Shown: positions 42,512-50,446 of the stretch, piece after piece
How positions within the stretch are numbered: the first letter of the stretch is position 1
Layout of the letters: each line of letters opens with the position of its first letter
Assembly (NCBI RefSeq): GCF_019797745.1
Contig: NZ_VOSI01000001.1
Span: 618,928 to 682,927 of the forward strand
Source: Edaphocola aurantiacus
GTDB lineage: Bacteria; Bacteroidota; Bacteroidia; Chitinophagales; Chitinophagaceae
DNA: 64,000 nucleotides
Reading direction: 5' to 3'
Program-made: the position numbers and the translations under genes
Notes under the pieces: model-generated
The model's input: only the letters and a program-made list of their open reading frames with translations
Databases searched by the model: none
What the model was told of the DNA's origin: nothing

Positions 42512-42598
42512 CAAACTGTTTTTTTTACTTCCAAATCTGTTTCTGTATTTTTTCAAAAATACCTGAAAGTAAAGCCTGACGGGACTTACAGGCAATAA

Positions 42599-42624
42599 AA
42601 AAGGCACTCAATAGAGTACCTTTT
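42599..42624 (-). terminator. Terminator of tRNA-Gln copy 2
   Basis: An 11-position stem with one mismatch (AAAAGGCACTC / GAGTACCTTTT) with a four-base loop. On the minus strand it is followed by T-rich sequence. Confidence 0.6.
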
Positions 42625-42631
42625 CTTTTTG

Positions 42632-42702
42632 TAGTTCTACCTGGATTCGAACCAAGACTAACTGAACCAAAATCAGTTGTGCTACCTTTACACCATAGAA
42701 CT
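42632..42702 (-). tRNA. tRNA-Gln (anticodon UUG), copy 2
   Basis: Identical in all 71 bases to copy 1 at 42409-42479. It has its own promoter box at 42727-42734. Confidence 0.95.
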
Positions 42703-42726
42703 ATCCGCTTTTCCCGTTTGGGATGG

Positions 42727-42734
42727 CAAAAGTA
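42727..42734 (-). promoter_or_regulatory. Promoter -7 box of tRNA-Gln copy 2
   Basis: Minus strand TACTTTTG, same spacing as in copy 1. Confidence 0.7.
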
Positions 42735-42781
42735 CAAACTGTTTTTTTTACTTCCAAATATTTTTGAAGAAAAATATCTGT

Positions 42782-43123
42782 TTACCAGACAAATTTATAC
42801 AGTACGAACAGTACGCCCAGTAAAGCAGTAGCAATGATTACCCCTTTGGTACTCTGGTACGCTTTACGGTTCAGGAAGTAGTAAAAAGGAACCAGGTTTA
42901 CAATCATTGCCAGGCTTATGGGCTTGGATGCTGCTGAAAAAGTTGGTTGTCCTTTAAAAAGATTCAGATAGAAGCTCAGGCCTACACTGTTATACATCAG
43001 AAAGTATACCAGCACCAGACCTACCAAGGCCGAAGCCAGTCCGGCAAGCAATCCGATCACTGCACTGTCTGCCCCTTTCTTTTGACGGGGCTTGTTAATA
43101 TCATAAGGATTGTATTGATCCAT
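42782..43123 (-). CDS. Small three-helix membrane protein
   Basis: A 113-residue protein with a charged N-terminus (MDQYNPYDINKPRQKKG) and three transmembrane helices at about residues 23-44, 68-84 and 92-110. Similar small proteins are widespread in Bacteroidota next to aminopeptidase or tRNA genes, but I know of no function. It begins 34 bases after the pepP gene on the same strand and may be co-transcribed. Confidence 0.72.
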   Translation of the reverse strand: MDQYNPYDINKPRQKKGADSAVIGLLAGLASALVGLVLVYFLMYNSVGLSFYLNLFKGQPTFSAASKPISLAMIVNLVPFYYFLNRKAYQSTKGVIIATALLGVLFVLYKFVW

Positions 43124-43157
43124 ATAAATGCTAAAGGCTGTTAATTGAATATTGAAA

Positions 43158-44447
43158 TTATTTGCGCTTCATGTAACGCTCGATCTCCTCTACAGTGATC
43201 GGGATACCTTTGAATAGGTTTACACTGCCACTTTTAGTCAACCAGTAGTTGTTTTCTATACGAATGCCCATCTGCTCTTCTTCTATATAGATACCAGGCT
43301 CGATCGTAAAGAGCATACCTTCTTTGACAGACTCATTACGGGTACCTAGATCATGTACATCCAGCCCCAGGTGGTGACCGATACCATGATAAAAATATTT
43401 ACGGTATGCAGGATTAGCAGGGTCCTGATTTTTGATGTCAGCTTTGGAGATCAGCCCGATTTTCATCAGTTGCTTTTCCATCTCAGCATTTACTTTCTCT
43501 ATATAATCAGCGTAATTGATCTTCGGCTTCAGGATAGATACACAGTAATTATGTACATTGAGGCAGGCATTATATACTTCAGCCTGTCTTTTGGAGAACT
43601 TACCATTCACCGGGATCGTACGGGACAGGTCGGCACAATAGTTACCATACTCTGCACCAAAATCCATCAGGATCAACTCTCCGTCTTTACACTCCTGGTT
43701 ATTGTCTACATAGTGCAGTACACGGGCACGATCGCCGCTGGCCAGGATACATCCATATGCATGTCTGGTCGCACGGTTGCGGATAAACTCATGTGTAATT
43801 TCTGCTTCTATTTCATGCTCAAATACACCCGGACGAATAAACTTCATCACCCTCAGGAAAGCCTGATGCGTAATATCAACCGCCTTTTGTGTTATGGCTA
43901 CTTCTTCTTTTGTTTTGATAGCACGTAATTCCTTCATCAATACAGCAGCACGCTCATATTTATGCAATGGATATTGTTCGCGTATCTTATTGACAAACTG
44001 CAGATCGGTACGGAGTACAGCACCTCTGCGGTCATTTTCATTTGTATCGAGGTATACATATTCTGCATGATGCATCCATACCTGCAGCATGGCATCAATG
44101 CTATCTACGTATTGTACATTTTTAATACCAGACAGTTCCGTTGCCTCATGCTTACGCAGTAAATGGCCATTCCATTTTTCCAGTAACTCATCAGGGCGCT
44201 GAATGACCAGCACTTCTCTTGCAGATGCGTCTTTGTTATCCGGATATAGAATCACCATGGTTTGTTCCTGTGTAATACCGGAAAGCCATGTAATGTTGGA
44301 GTTGGCTTTATAGCTATACACAGCATCACCATTTTCTGCTATTACAGGGCTGGCATTGAATATAGCAATACTATTAGGCTTCATCGCCTTCACAAAACGT
44401 TCTCTGTTCTTCTTAAATAAACCTGAATCGATCGGTAAGTATTTCAT
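43158..44447 (-). CDS. pepP: Xaa-Pro aminopeptidase (M24B)
   Basis: A 429-residue metallopeptidase that removes the residue before Pro. The N-terminal creatinase-like domain (residues 1-160) is followed by a pita-bread domain with all metal ligands: DFGAEYGNYCADLSRTIPV (two Asp), HGIGHHLGLDVHD (His), LFTIEPGIYIEEE (Glu) and GIRIENNYW (Glu). A TACCTTTA box is found 27 bases upstream. The protein is cytoplasmic, with no signal peptide. Confidence 0.94.
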   Translation of the reverse strand: MKYLPIDSGLFKKNRERFVKAMKPNSIAIFNASPVIAENGDAVYSYKANSNITWLSGITQEQTMVILYPDNKDASAREVLVIQRPDELLEKWNGHLLRKHEATELSGIKNVQYVDSIDAMLQVWMHHAEYVYLDTNENDRRGAVLRTDLQFVNKIREQYPLHKYERAAVLMKELRAIKTKEEVAITQKAVDITHQAFLRVMKFIRPGVFEHEIEAEITHEFIRNRATRHAYGCILASGDRARVLHYVDNNQECKDGELILMDFGAEYGNYCADLSRTIPVNGKFSKRQAEVYNACLNVHNYCVSILKPKINYADYIEKVNAEMEKQLMKIGLISKADIKNQDPANPAYRKYFYHGIGHHLGLDVHDLGTRNESVKEGMLFTIEPGIYIEEEQMGIRIENNYWLTKSGSVNLFKGIPITVEEIERYMKRK

Positions 44448-44610
44448 TGCATTAAAAATTTACAATACGGGTGTAAAGGTAAGGAATCGAAACTTGTAAA
44501 TATAAAAGAAATCATCCGGATAATGAACAGTATATATAAAGAAAACTGAGTATCCGCTTAAAGGAAACAAGAACTAATATTATGATTTAAATAGTCTATT
44601 TATATCTTTT

Positions 44611-45028
44611 GCTACCTTTTGCCTTGATGCAAAAGGTACCGCCAAAAAATCAAGGCTGTATAAATCCCTGGCTAAAAATCAATGTGTCGGCCGGTCGCAA
44701 ACCAGAACGCTGCGCTCAGACAGTGGTTTCCGACTTTATCGGCCGAGCCAATGATTTTATGAACGCCGGATTTATAAGGCCTTTCGAGCGATCTGTTCTG
44801 TACGGATCGCTTACTTGTTTTCATCACAGCGATAGCCATTTTGTAGTGGAGCTGCGATCGTTGAGCACCGAACGCGTCGCACGTTAAGCTCAGACGATCA
44901 GTGCACGAAACGGTACAGAATGGCGGTGCCCCGCAATCGCCTTGATGAAAACAAAGGCATTTTTGGTCCTTTTGTTGCCGGACAAAAGGACGAATAAAAT
45001 AGTTACCTACACGCTGATAGTCAGTTAA
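44611..45028 (+). repeat. 420-bp interspersed non-coding repeat, copy C
   Basis: The full-length partner of copy B, in the opposite orientation 2.9 kb away. It begins GCTACCTTTTGCCTTGATGC and ends GATAGTCAGTTAA, with terminal hairpins at both ends. Copy A at 3346-3424 matches only its first 80 bases. A 92-codon frame inside it is not kept in copy B. Confidence 0.92.
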
Positions 45029-45030
45029 AG

Positions 45031-45060
45031 AAAAACGACCCCTGAACAGGAGCCGTTTTT
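45031..45060. terminator. Hairpin of terminator type after repeat C
   Basis: AAAAACG...CGTTTTT ends with a mostly paired inner stem (12 of 14 positions). No gene reads into it from the left, so it may end a transcript of the repeat or of an unrecognised RNA. Confidence 0.55.
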
Positions 45061-45913
45061 ACATTCATTCAATACAACAATAAGATCAATCAAGTTTAGG
45101 CTAAACCGTTGAATATTTTGCGCTCTTACTTTGCTCTGTATGACACATACATTTATACAACAAAGCGGTCTCATTATCTGTATTAAAATGAAAAACACAA
45201 ACTATATAAAGGCTGTAAGGCAACACTCTCAACTTTCCAACTCCGTACAACCTATGGTAAAAATAAGGTAGTGCATATTAAAATATGATAACAGAATGTT
45301 ATACGCGAAAAAATTATTTCCTGGTAGGATGACAAATTATGAAATAACGCGAATAATTATATATATAATTATTCAATTTCAATATTTTAGACATTAGTAT
45401 TTACGCAATAGTTAAAGCATTGTTGCAGAAAATCTTATGTTAAAAAAGGTTAACCAAAGTTAATTTCACTCCACAGAGAACTTTTCAGCATATGGTTTTG
45501 CCCCAAAAAGCACCCATCTGTCACCAAAAAGTGGGATCATATGCAAATCAATCTCAATTGGTATAGCTCTTTTATTAAGCAACTTATCATGTCAATAAAA
45601 ATCGTTTATTGATACTCAACAAACGATTCCCGAACAGGTTGTTTACAAAAGTCTGATTAATGCTAATATTGTATAAGATGATGAAGGGTTTCATTGTTGC
45701 AAACAAGGAGACTCCGGATGTTTATTAACTCCTTTTCAGGATTTTGTTTTGTTTTTAAAAGCTTTGATTTTCCAGTCAGAGCTTTCATTTTTTCAGGTAA
45801 GTATAATTACAGGGAATCTTAAAGCAAGGCCAGTTTTATATTAAAAGAATCAAGCGCCCCCCCCGGAGCAGACTCTGGATCTATAAAGCAGATGAAAACT
45901 GGTATACATAAAA
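45061..45913. other. About 850 bp of AT-rich DNA without a recognised gene
   Basis: No frame above 60 codons and no family similarity. It holds a perfect 24-base AT palindrome (45351-45374), a run of eight C (45857-45864), several A/T runs and a 27-codon frame (45188-45271) of doubtful value. It could contain a small RNA or a decayed gene. Confidence 0.5.
45351..45374. repeat. Perfect 24-bp AT-rich palindrome
   Basis: GAATAATTATAT followed directly by its exact reverse complement ATATAATTATTC. Confidence 0.85.
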
Positions 45914-45943
45914 AAAAGGAAAGTCAATACTGACTTTCCTTTT
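45914..45943 (-). terminator. Terminator of tRNA-His
   Basis: 13-pair perfect stem AAAAGGAAAGTCA / TGACTTTCCTTTT with an ATAC loop. The minus strand continues in T. It touches the 3' end of the tRNA. Confidence 0.85.
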
Positions 45944-46019
45944 GGGAGGCTAATGGGTCTCGAACCCACGACCTTCGGAACCACAAACCGACGCTCTAAC
46001 CAACTGAGCTATAGCCTCC
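45944..46019 (-). tRNA. tRNA-His (anticodon GUG)
   Basis: A 76-nt cloverleaf on the minus strand: acceptor GGAGGCT/AGCCTCC, D arm AGCT-CAGTTGGTTA-GAGC, anticodon loop TTGTGGT, T arm GTGGG-TTCGAGA-CCCAT type. Discriminator C73 is the histidine identity base. CCA is not encoded. Confidence 0.96.
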
Positions 46020-46030
46020 ATTTCGGAGTG

Positions 46031-46038
46031 CAAAGATA
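46031..46038 (-). promoter_or_regulatory. Promoter -7 box of tRNA-His
   Basis: Minus strand TATCTTTG followed by CACTC, 12 bases from the tRNA 5' end. Confidence 0.7.
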
Positions 46039-46081
46039 GGATTCACTTCCGGATTTTCCAAATTTTTTCTTGAACTTTTTT

Positions 46082-46990
46082 CTATAATTCAATCGACATC
46101 CCTTCGAAAGTCGCTCTGGTATTGACAAACAAAGTTTTCGCCTCTGTTTCAAATTCTTCAATGTTTTTATAACGACTGGAATAGTGCCCCAATAGCAATT
46201 GCTTTATTTCGGCTACAATAGCCAGTTGAGCTGCTTGCTTTGCCGTACTATGGTAACGCATATTAGCCAGGTCATTTTCGGCATCCAGGTAGGTAGATTC
46301 ATGGTAAACCATATCTGCTCCGCGAATGTATTCTGCAAACGATTCTGTATAGCGGGTATCGGCACAATAGGCATATACCTTATCCGGTTTGCCCACTTCT
46401 GTAACCCAATCATTCTGCACCAGTGTACCGTCTTTTCTCAGGTAGTCTTCTCCCTGTTTTAAGCGGTAATAAAACGATTGCGGAATCTGGTACTCCCTGC
46501 ATGCCTCCGGCACTATCTTACGGCCGCTGCTCTTCTCCCTAACCAGGAAGCCATGCGTGGGTATACGATGATCGACAGGAAAACAACTAATGGAATAGGA
46601 AGGGGTATCTACAATAAGCTTGTACTCTCCCTCATCGCTGATCGTATGAAATATGATCTCGTAAGGCATCATACTGCCACATGCATCCAGTTGCAACTGT
46701 ATAATTGCGGGTAGCTTTTCGGGGCAATAAATATGCAGAGGATCAGTCCTGCCCAGTAAACCCAGGCTATTGATGAGCCCTATGAGGCCAAAGTAATGAT
46801 CGCCATGTAAATGGCTGATGCATATATGCTGTATTTTACTTCTCTTGATACCATACTTTATAAACTGCATTTGCGTGCCTTCGCCGCAATCCAGCAGGAG
46901 AAGATGATCCTTCACCTCCACTATCTGGGCACTAGGATTACGACCATGTGCCGGTATAGCAGAATTATTACCCAGTATGGTTACTTTCAA
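46082..46990 (-). CDS. rnz: Ribonuclease Z
   Basis: A 302-residue zinc endonuclease that trims tRNA 3' ends. The metallo-beta-lactamase motif HLHGDHYFG (about residues 62-67), a LLLDCGEGTQ strand, PVDHRIPTHGF, the Asp in AYCADTRY and the last His in LLLGHYSSRY are present. It lies 12 bases downstream of the STAS-like gene, and two tRNA loci are within 4 kb, though RNase Z acts on all tRNAs lacking an encoded CCA, as here. Confidence 0.95.
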   Translation of the reverse strand: MKVTILGNNSAIPAHGRNPSAQIVEVKDHLLLLDCGEGTQMQFIKYGIKRSKIQHICISHLHGDHYFGLIGLINSLGLLGRTDPLHIYCPEKLPAIIQLQLDACGSMMPYEIIFHTISDEGEYKLIVDTPSYSISCFPVDHRIPTHGFLVREKSSGRKIVPEACREYQIPQSFYYRLKQGEDYLRKDGTLVQNDWVTEVGKPDKVYAYCADTRYTESFAEYIRGADMVYHESTYLDAENDLANMRYHSTAKQAAQLAIVAEIKQLLLGHYSSRYKNIEEFETEAKTLFVNTRATFEGMSIEL

Positions 46991-47002
46991 GATGTTACAA
47001 AA

Positions 47003-47380
47003 TTAGAGTTCGTTCAATAGCCCGCGTTCCATGATCTCATGGTTGATGAAGTCAACGGCTTCTGCCATGGTGGTCGCAATATTAATGCTTAAGTGCAGGC
47101 GTTCCTGTTTCATTTTCTGCATTACAGACTCCTGGAGATTAGTGAAGACGATAGACCCCTGATCTTCGTATACATTTTCATGTATATTCAATAAGGCATC
47201 CAGGGCTTCATTCTCCATGTACTCAGCATAAGACAAATCAACAATATAGCACTGTCCGGAATTGGCCTCACTCCCTTCTTTCGTCTTACTTTCTATCGCT
47301 GCTACAAACTCGTTGTTCAACACAGCCCCTTCCGGGGTTATGATGATAAAGGCCGGCTTAATTTCTAACGCAACTTTCAT
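47003..47380 (-). CDS. STAS-domain-like protein upstream of rnz
   Basis: A 125-residue protein with the alternating strand-helix pattern of STAS (anti-sigma antagonist) domains: LNNEFVAAIESKTKE, CYIVDLSYAEYMENEALDALLNIHE (key DLSYAEYMENEALDALL), GSIVFTNLQESVMQKMKQ and a last helix. The Ser phosphorylation site of SpoIIAA is replaced by Met-Glu-Asn. In many Bacteroidota such a gene precedes rnz. Its function there is not known. Confidence 0.72.
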   Translation of the reverse strand: MKVALEIKPAFIIITPEGAVLNNEFVAAIESKTKEGSEANSGQCYIVDLSYAEYMENEALDALLNIHENVYEDQGSIVFTNLQESVMQKMKQERLHLSINIATTMAEAVDFINHEIMERGLLNEL

Positions 47381-47491
47381 GTTCTTATCCTTTTAATTAT
47401 CTATAAATGCTCTGCTTAAGAATAATCAAACTTAAATAAAAAAGTTCAATAAAACTGTTATTTATATAGACGCAAAATGAGCTCCAAAAGT

Positions 47492-48481
47492 TTAGTGCTT
47501 TATAAATCTCAATGTGCCTCTTGCACTGTTACCTGATATCCATATGTAATAGTTACCGGCTGTAAGTCTTGACACGTCTATATTCTCGGCACCGCTTGTA
47601 TTTCCGGATAGCATTTCCTGTCCTAAAACATTAACGATTCTATAGTAAAAATTCTTATCTGCAAATCCTTCGATCTTAATGTTATCTGTAGCAGGGTTCG
47701 GTATTATATACGACAGTTGTGCTCCTTTCAGATCTTTAATTCCATTACTTCTATGATTTAAAACGGCTACTGCAGAAAGGTCAAATCCGCCCGATGCAAA
47801 AGCACTCGGATATGGATCATTAACCAGTTTGCCATCCTTATCTGCAGATCCGTACAGCGGATCAATACTACCTACTACATCAATAAGACGCACATGGGTA
47901 ATACTGTTCACATTCAATCCTGCTGTATTTTTAAGCTCTTCCAGGTCAAATGGTGTACCGTAACCGTTGATATAGCGACCCGCCAGGTTATGATATTTTG
48001 TTCCATCAACATAAGTGCTGTTCTCGCACTGAGGAGTATCTGCACCGGTATATTGGGCAGGGAAACGGAAATAGTTTTGTCCGTCAGAACTGACTTCTAC
48101 AAAGGCAAATTCCAGGAATGCATTCTGCGGATTTTCCGGATCCAGGAAACCGTTCTCAAATACTGCAAAGTCAGGACCATCAAGGTTCTGGATCGGTGTG
48201 GCAAATGTAAGTACTGCTACCCCACTGTCTCCCAGACTGATCACCTGCGTGCTTGCACCTGGCGCACCTGTTGCATTTGCTTCTATACCAAAAGTCACAA
48301 CTCCCTGGCTATGGTCTGCAATATCCATCCAGCCACGCTGCACTGTACAGCCGGTTGCCCAGCCTGAAATGCGGGTATCCGTTGGTATAATGGCATTGGC
48401 ATCAACATTATGCTGCGCCCAAACGGGTCCGATACATAAGGTGCTCAGTACACTCAGCAGTATTTTAGAATATTTATACAT
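47492..48481 (-). CDS. Secreted protein with T9SS sorting domain
   Basis: A 329-residue protein with a signal peptide (1-22, ending GPVWAQ). The mature part has a beta-rich domain with DGPDFAVFENGFLDP, LEFAFVEVSSDGQNYFRF and INSITHVRLIDVVG-like strands, a pattern seen in surface proteins of Bacteroidota next to TonB-dependent systems, though I cannot name it. The C-terminus (LSYIIPNPATDNIKIEG to GTLRFIKH) is a T9SS type A sorting domain. Its start codon overlaps the stop of the MATE transporter gene by 8 bases, so they share a transcript. Confidence 0.8.
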   Translation of the reverse strand: MYKYSKILLSVLSTLCIGPVWAQHNVDANAIIPTDTRISGWATGCTVQRGWMDIADHSQGVVTFGIEANATGAPGASTQVISLGDSGVAVLTFATPIQNLDGPDFAVFENGFLDPENPQNAFLEFAFVEVSSDGQNYFRFPAQYTGADTPQCENSTYVDGTKYHNLAGRYINGYGTPFDLEELKNTAGLNVNSITHVRLIDVVGSIDPLYGSADKDGKLVNDPYPSAFASGGFDLSAVAVLNHRSNGIKDLKGAQLSYIIPNPATDNIKIEGFADKNFYYRIVNVLGQEMLSGNTSGAENIDVSRLTAGNYYIWISGNSARGTLRFIKH

Positions 48482-49835
48482 GTCTTTTCAGTTTATTTAA
48501 AAATCGTTTGGTTAATGATAAGGAAGAGAAGGCTAAACCTATGATAAAGCCCAGCCAGATGCCGGAAGCCTGCATATCAAATACACCGGCCAGCAGGTAA
48601 CCCATTGGCAAACCAAGCACCCAGTAGGCGATAAAAACCAGTACAGTAGGGAACTTTACATCCTTAATACCCCGGAGCAGGCCGGCGCTGATTACCTGTG
48701 TCGCATCGAAAATCTGGAACAAACCAGCCAGCAACAAGAGGTTAGCTGCAATGGTTATCACTTCTGCATTGCCTTCTGAATGGTTGTGCAGGAAGAGTTC
48801 TGGCAGTACATTCCGGAACAACATGAACAAAATGGCGCAGAAGATCCCGTAGAACAAAGCTAATAAAAATGTGCTTTTACCGATTGCACTGATCTTGGCC
48901 CAGCTGCCCTGCCCGAATGCGTTGCTCACACGAATAGAGCCTGCCTGTGCCAGACCCATTGAAGCCATGAAGGTAAAGGAGGCACATTGTAGTGCAATCT
49001 GGTGTGCCGCGAGCTGTTTGCCACCACCGCCCATCGTACCAACGATGATGCCTGAAACAGCAAATACTCCGGCCTCCAGGCCGATCTGCAGGCTGCTGGG
49101 TACGCCTATACGCAACAGTTCCTTAATGCTTTGCAGGTTAAGGCTCCATTGTTCTTTGCGTAAACCTATATATGGTTTATAGATGCGATGGGTAAGGATT
49201 ACATAGGCCAGTACCCCGAAAATAAGGGTACGGGTGATCAGTGTACCATATGCTGCACCTAACATTTCCATCCTGGGAAATCCCATATTGCCGAAAACCA
49301 GCAACCAGTTGATAAAAATATTGATCGGCAGAGCAAGCAGGGATAATACCATGGCTGTACGGGTGTACTCAAGGCCATCTGTAAATTGTTTCAGTGTCAT
49401 GAACAGCAGCATCGGTACGATTGAGATGCCCATAATCCTAAGGAAGGGAAGGGCCAAACGGGCTACTTCCTCGTCCTGTCCGAGGTGAAACAATATGTTC
49501 TGCCCGCCCTCAATGCCTAATGAAATAAGCACTGCGCTAATCGCACAGATCCAGAATCCGTTATATAAATAGTGAGATATTGCCTTATCATCTCCGCGGC
49601 CTTTGGCCATAGACACCAGCTGCGATACGGATATGGTAATACCGATACCCAATACAAATGGAATGTTGATCACGCTTAAAGCCAGGGCCGCTGCGGCCAC
49701 CTGCTTATAGCTGTCCGGGCCTGTAGCCCCGATCATTGCGGTATCGATTATATGCAATACCATTTGTGCCAGCTCTCCAAATATGATAGGCAGTGCCAGC
49801 TTAGTAGTATTTCTAGCTTCTGTTTTGAGTGACAT
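48474..49835 (-). CDS. MATE-family efflux transporter
   Basis: About 453 residues in 12 transmembrane helices, the multidrug/Na+ (or H+) antiporter fold of the NorM/MATE type. Signatures: LALPIIFGELAQMVLHIIDTAMIG, GIGITISVSQLVSMAKGRGD, GVPSSLQIGLEAGVFAVSG and GLAQAGSIRVSNAFGQG. A longer frame begins at 49883, but the -7 box at 49861-49868 lies inside it, so the start at 49835 (MSLKTEARN) is correct. The last gene of the pair is the T9SS protein gene at 47492. Confidence 0.92.
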   Translation of the reverse strand: MSLKTEARNTTKLALPIIFGELAQMVLHIIDTAMIGATGPDSYKQVAAAALALSVINIPFVLGIGITISVSQLVSMAKGRGDDKAISHYLYNGFWICAISAVLISLGIEGGQNILFHLGQDEEVARLALPFLRIMGISIVPMLLFMTLKQFTDGLEYTRTAMVLSLLALPINIFINWLLVFGNMGFPRMEMLGAAYGTLITRTLIFGVLAYVILTHRIYKPYIGLRKEQWSLNLQSIKELLRIGVPSSLQIGLEAGVFAVSGIIVGTMGGGGKQLAAHQIALQCASFTFMASMGLAQAGSIRVSNAFGQGSWAKISAIGKSTFLLALFYGIFCAILFMLFRNVLPELFLHNHSEGNAEVITIAANLLLLAGLFQIFDATQVISAGLLRGIKDVKFPTVLVFIAYWVLGLPMGYLLAGVFDMQASGIWLGFIIGLAFSSLSLTKRFLNKLKRHV

Positions 49836-49860
49836 AAATTTGTAAATAGGGGGAAATCCG

Positions 49861-49868
49861 CAAAGATA
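49861..49868 (-). promoter_or_regulatory. Promoter -7 box that decides the MATE start
   Basis: Minus strand TATCTTTG followed by CGG. Transcription would start near 49854, downstream of the longer frame's ATG at 49883, which rules out that start. Confidence 0.65.
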
Positions 49869-49894
49869 CAAATTCTCTGTCAAAGGAATTTTTC

Positions 49895-50443
49895 TTACTT
49901 CAGCTTGTCTGCCAATGCTGCTATGGCCAGCATTGTTTTATGATTGCGCACTGTAGAGATGACTTTCCATTTCTTGTCGAACAAAGTATTAGACAGCTTA
50001 GTATTACCGAATTTTTGAATATGCAGGAATACATTATTACCAACCTGTTCAAAAAGGTCGGGCTCATAAAGGGCTTTATCAATTGCAGGAATAAGGTCTG
50101 CTGCAGGCTCCTGGCTGAGCATCATATAATGCCAGTTTTCAGCATCGGTACGACCGCCGGTAGCGAAGGGATTGGAGTGTAGTATCTGTTCCCACTCTGC
50201 GACGCTTCGTACAATTACGGGTATGCTCAACCCAAAATGTTCTTTGATTACAGCAGCGATCAATGCAGCACAGTCCGTATCCTTAAGGCTCTTTTTATGC
50301 CGGAATACAATATTGCCGCTTTGTATGTAAGTATTTACTTCTTCCAGACCAGCATCTGTCAGTACTTTACGAAGGGTTTCCATTTTAATAATGTTGTTCC
50401 CCCCTACATTGATGCCCCTCAACAGGGCTATACTTATATTCAT
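49895..50443 (-). CDS. DUF1697 family protein
   Basis: A 182-residue protein with the DUF1697 pattern: ISIALLRGINVGGNNIIKMETLRKVLTDAGLEEVNTYIQSGNIVF (hallmarks LLRGINVGG and VNTYIQSGNIVF) and NKLSNTLFDK-like end followed by RNHKTMLAIAALA. The family has a ferredoxin-like fold and no established function. It starts 3 bases after the glycosyltransferase gene, so the two are translationally close. Confidence 0.93.
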   Translation of the reverse strand: MNISIALLRGINVGGNNIIKMETLRKVLTDAGLEEVNTYIQSGNIVFRHKKSLKDTDCAALIAAVIKEHFGLSIPVIVRSVAEWEQILHSNPFATGGRTDAENWHYMMLSQEPAADLIPAIDKALYEPDLFEQVGNNVFLHIQKFGNTKLSNTLFDKKWKVISTVRNHKTMLAIAALADKLK

Positions 50444-50446
50444 ACT

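Larger units (their letters stand above)
42398..42536. repeat. 139-bp tandem duplication, copy 1
   Basis: Identical base for base to 42621-42759, 223 bp apart. It contains tRNA-Gln with its promoter box (TACTTTTG, minus strand) and -33 TTTGG. Confidence 0.92.
42621..42759. repeat. 139-bp tandem duplication, copy 2
   Basis: Identical to 42398-42536 including the tRNA, promoter and the unusual CCCGTTTGGG leader palindrome. Confidence 0.92.

Noticed and set aside
42284-42737. Frames of 107 and 70 codons overlapping the tRNA-Gln genes
   Set aside because: They translate tRNA and the duplicated flank; tRNA assignment is certain.
44609-44887. 92-codon frame inside repeat C (and the 74-codon frame 41513-41737 in copy B)
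   Set aside because: The two copies use different frames and the reading is broken in each, so the repeat is non-coding.
45188-45271. 27-codon frame MKNTNYIKAVRQHSQLSNSV...
   Set aside because: Starts with a plausible A-rich leader, but there is no clear promoter, family or codon signal; too short to call.
45857-45864. Run of eight C as a phase-variable tract
   Set aside because: It is outside any gene and not at a useful distance from a promoter; mentioned only as low-complexity.
48474-49883. Longer MATE start at 49883
   Set aside because: The -7 promoter box lies inside the extra codons, and the first 16 residues do not fit MATE N-termini.
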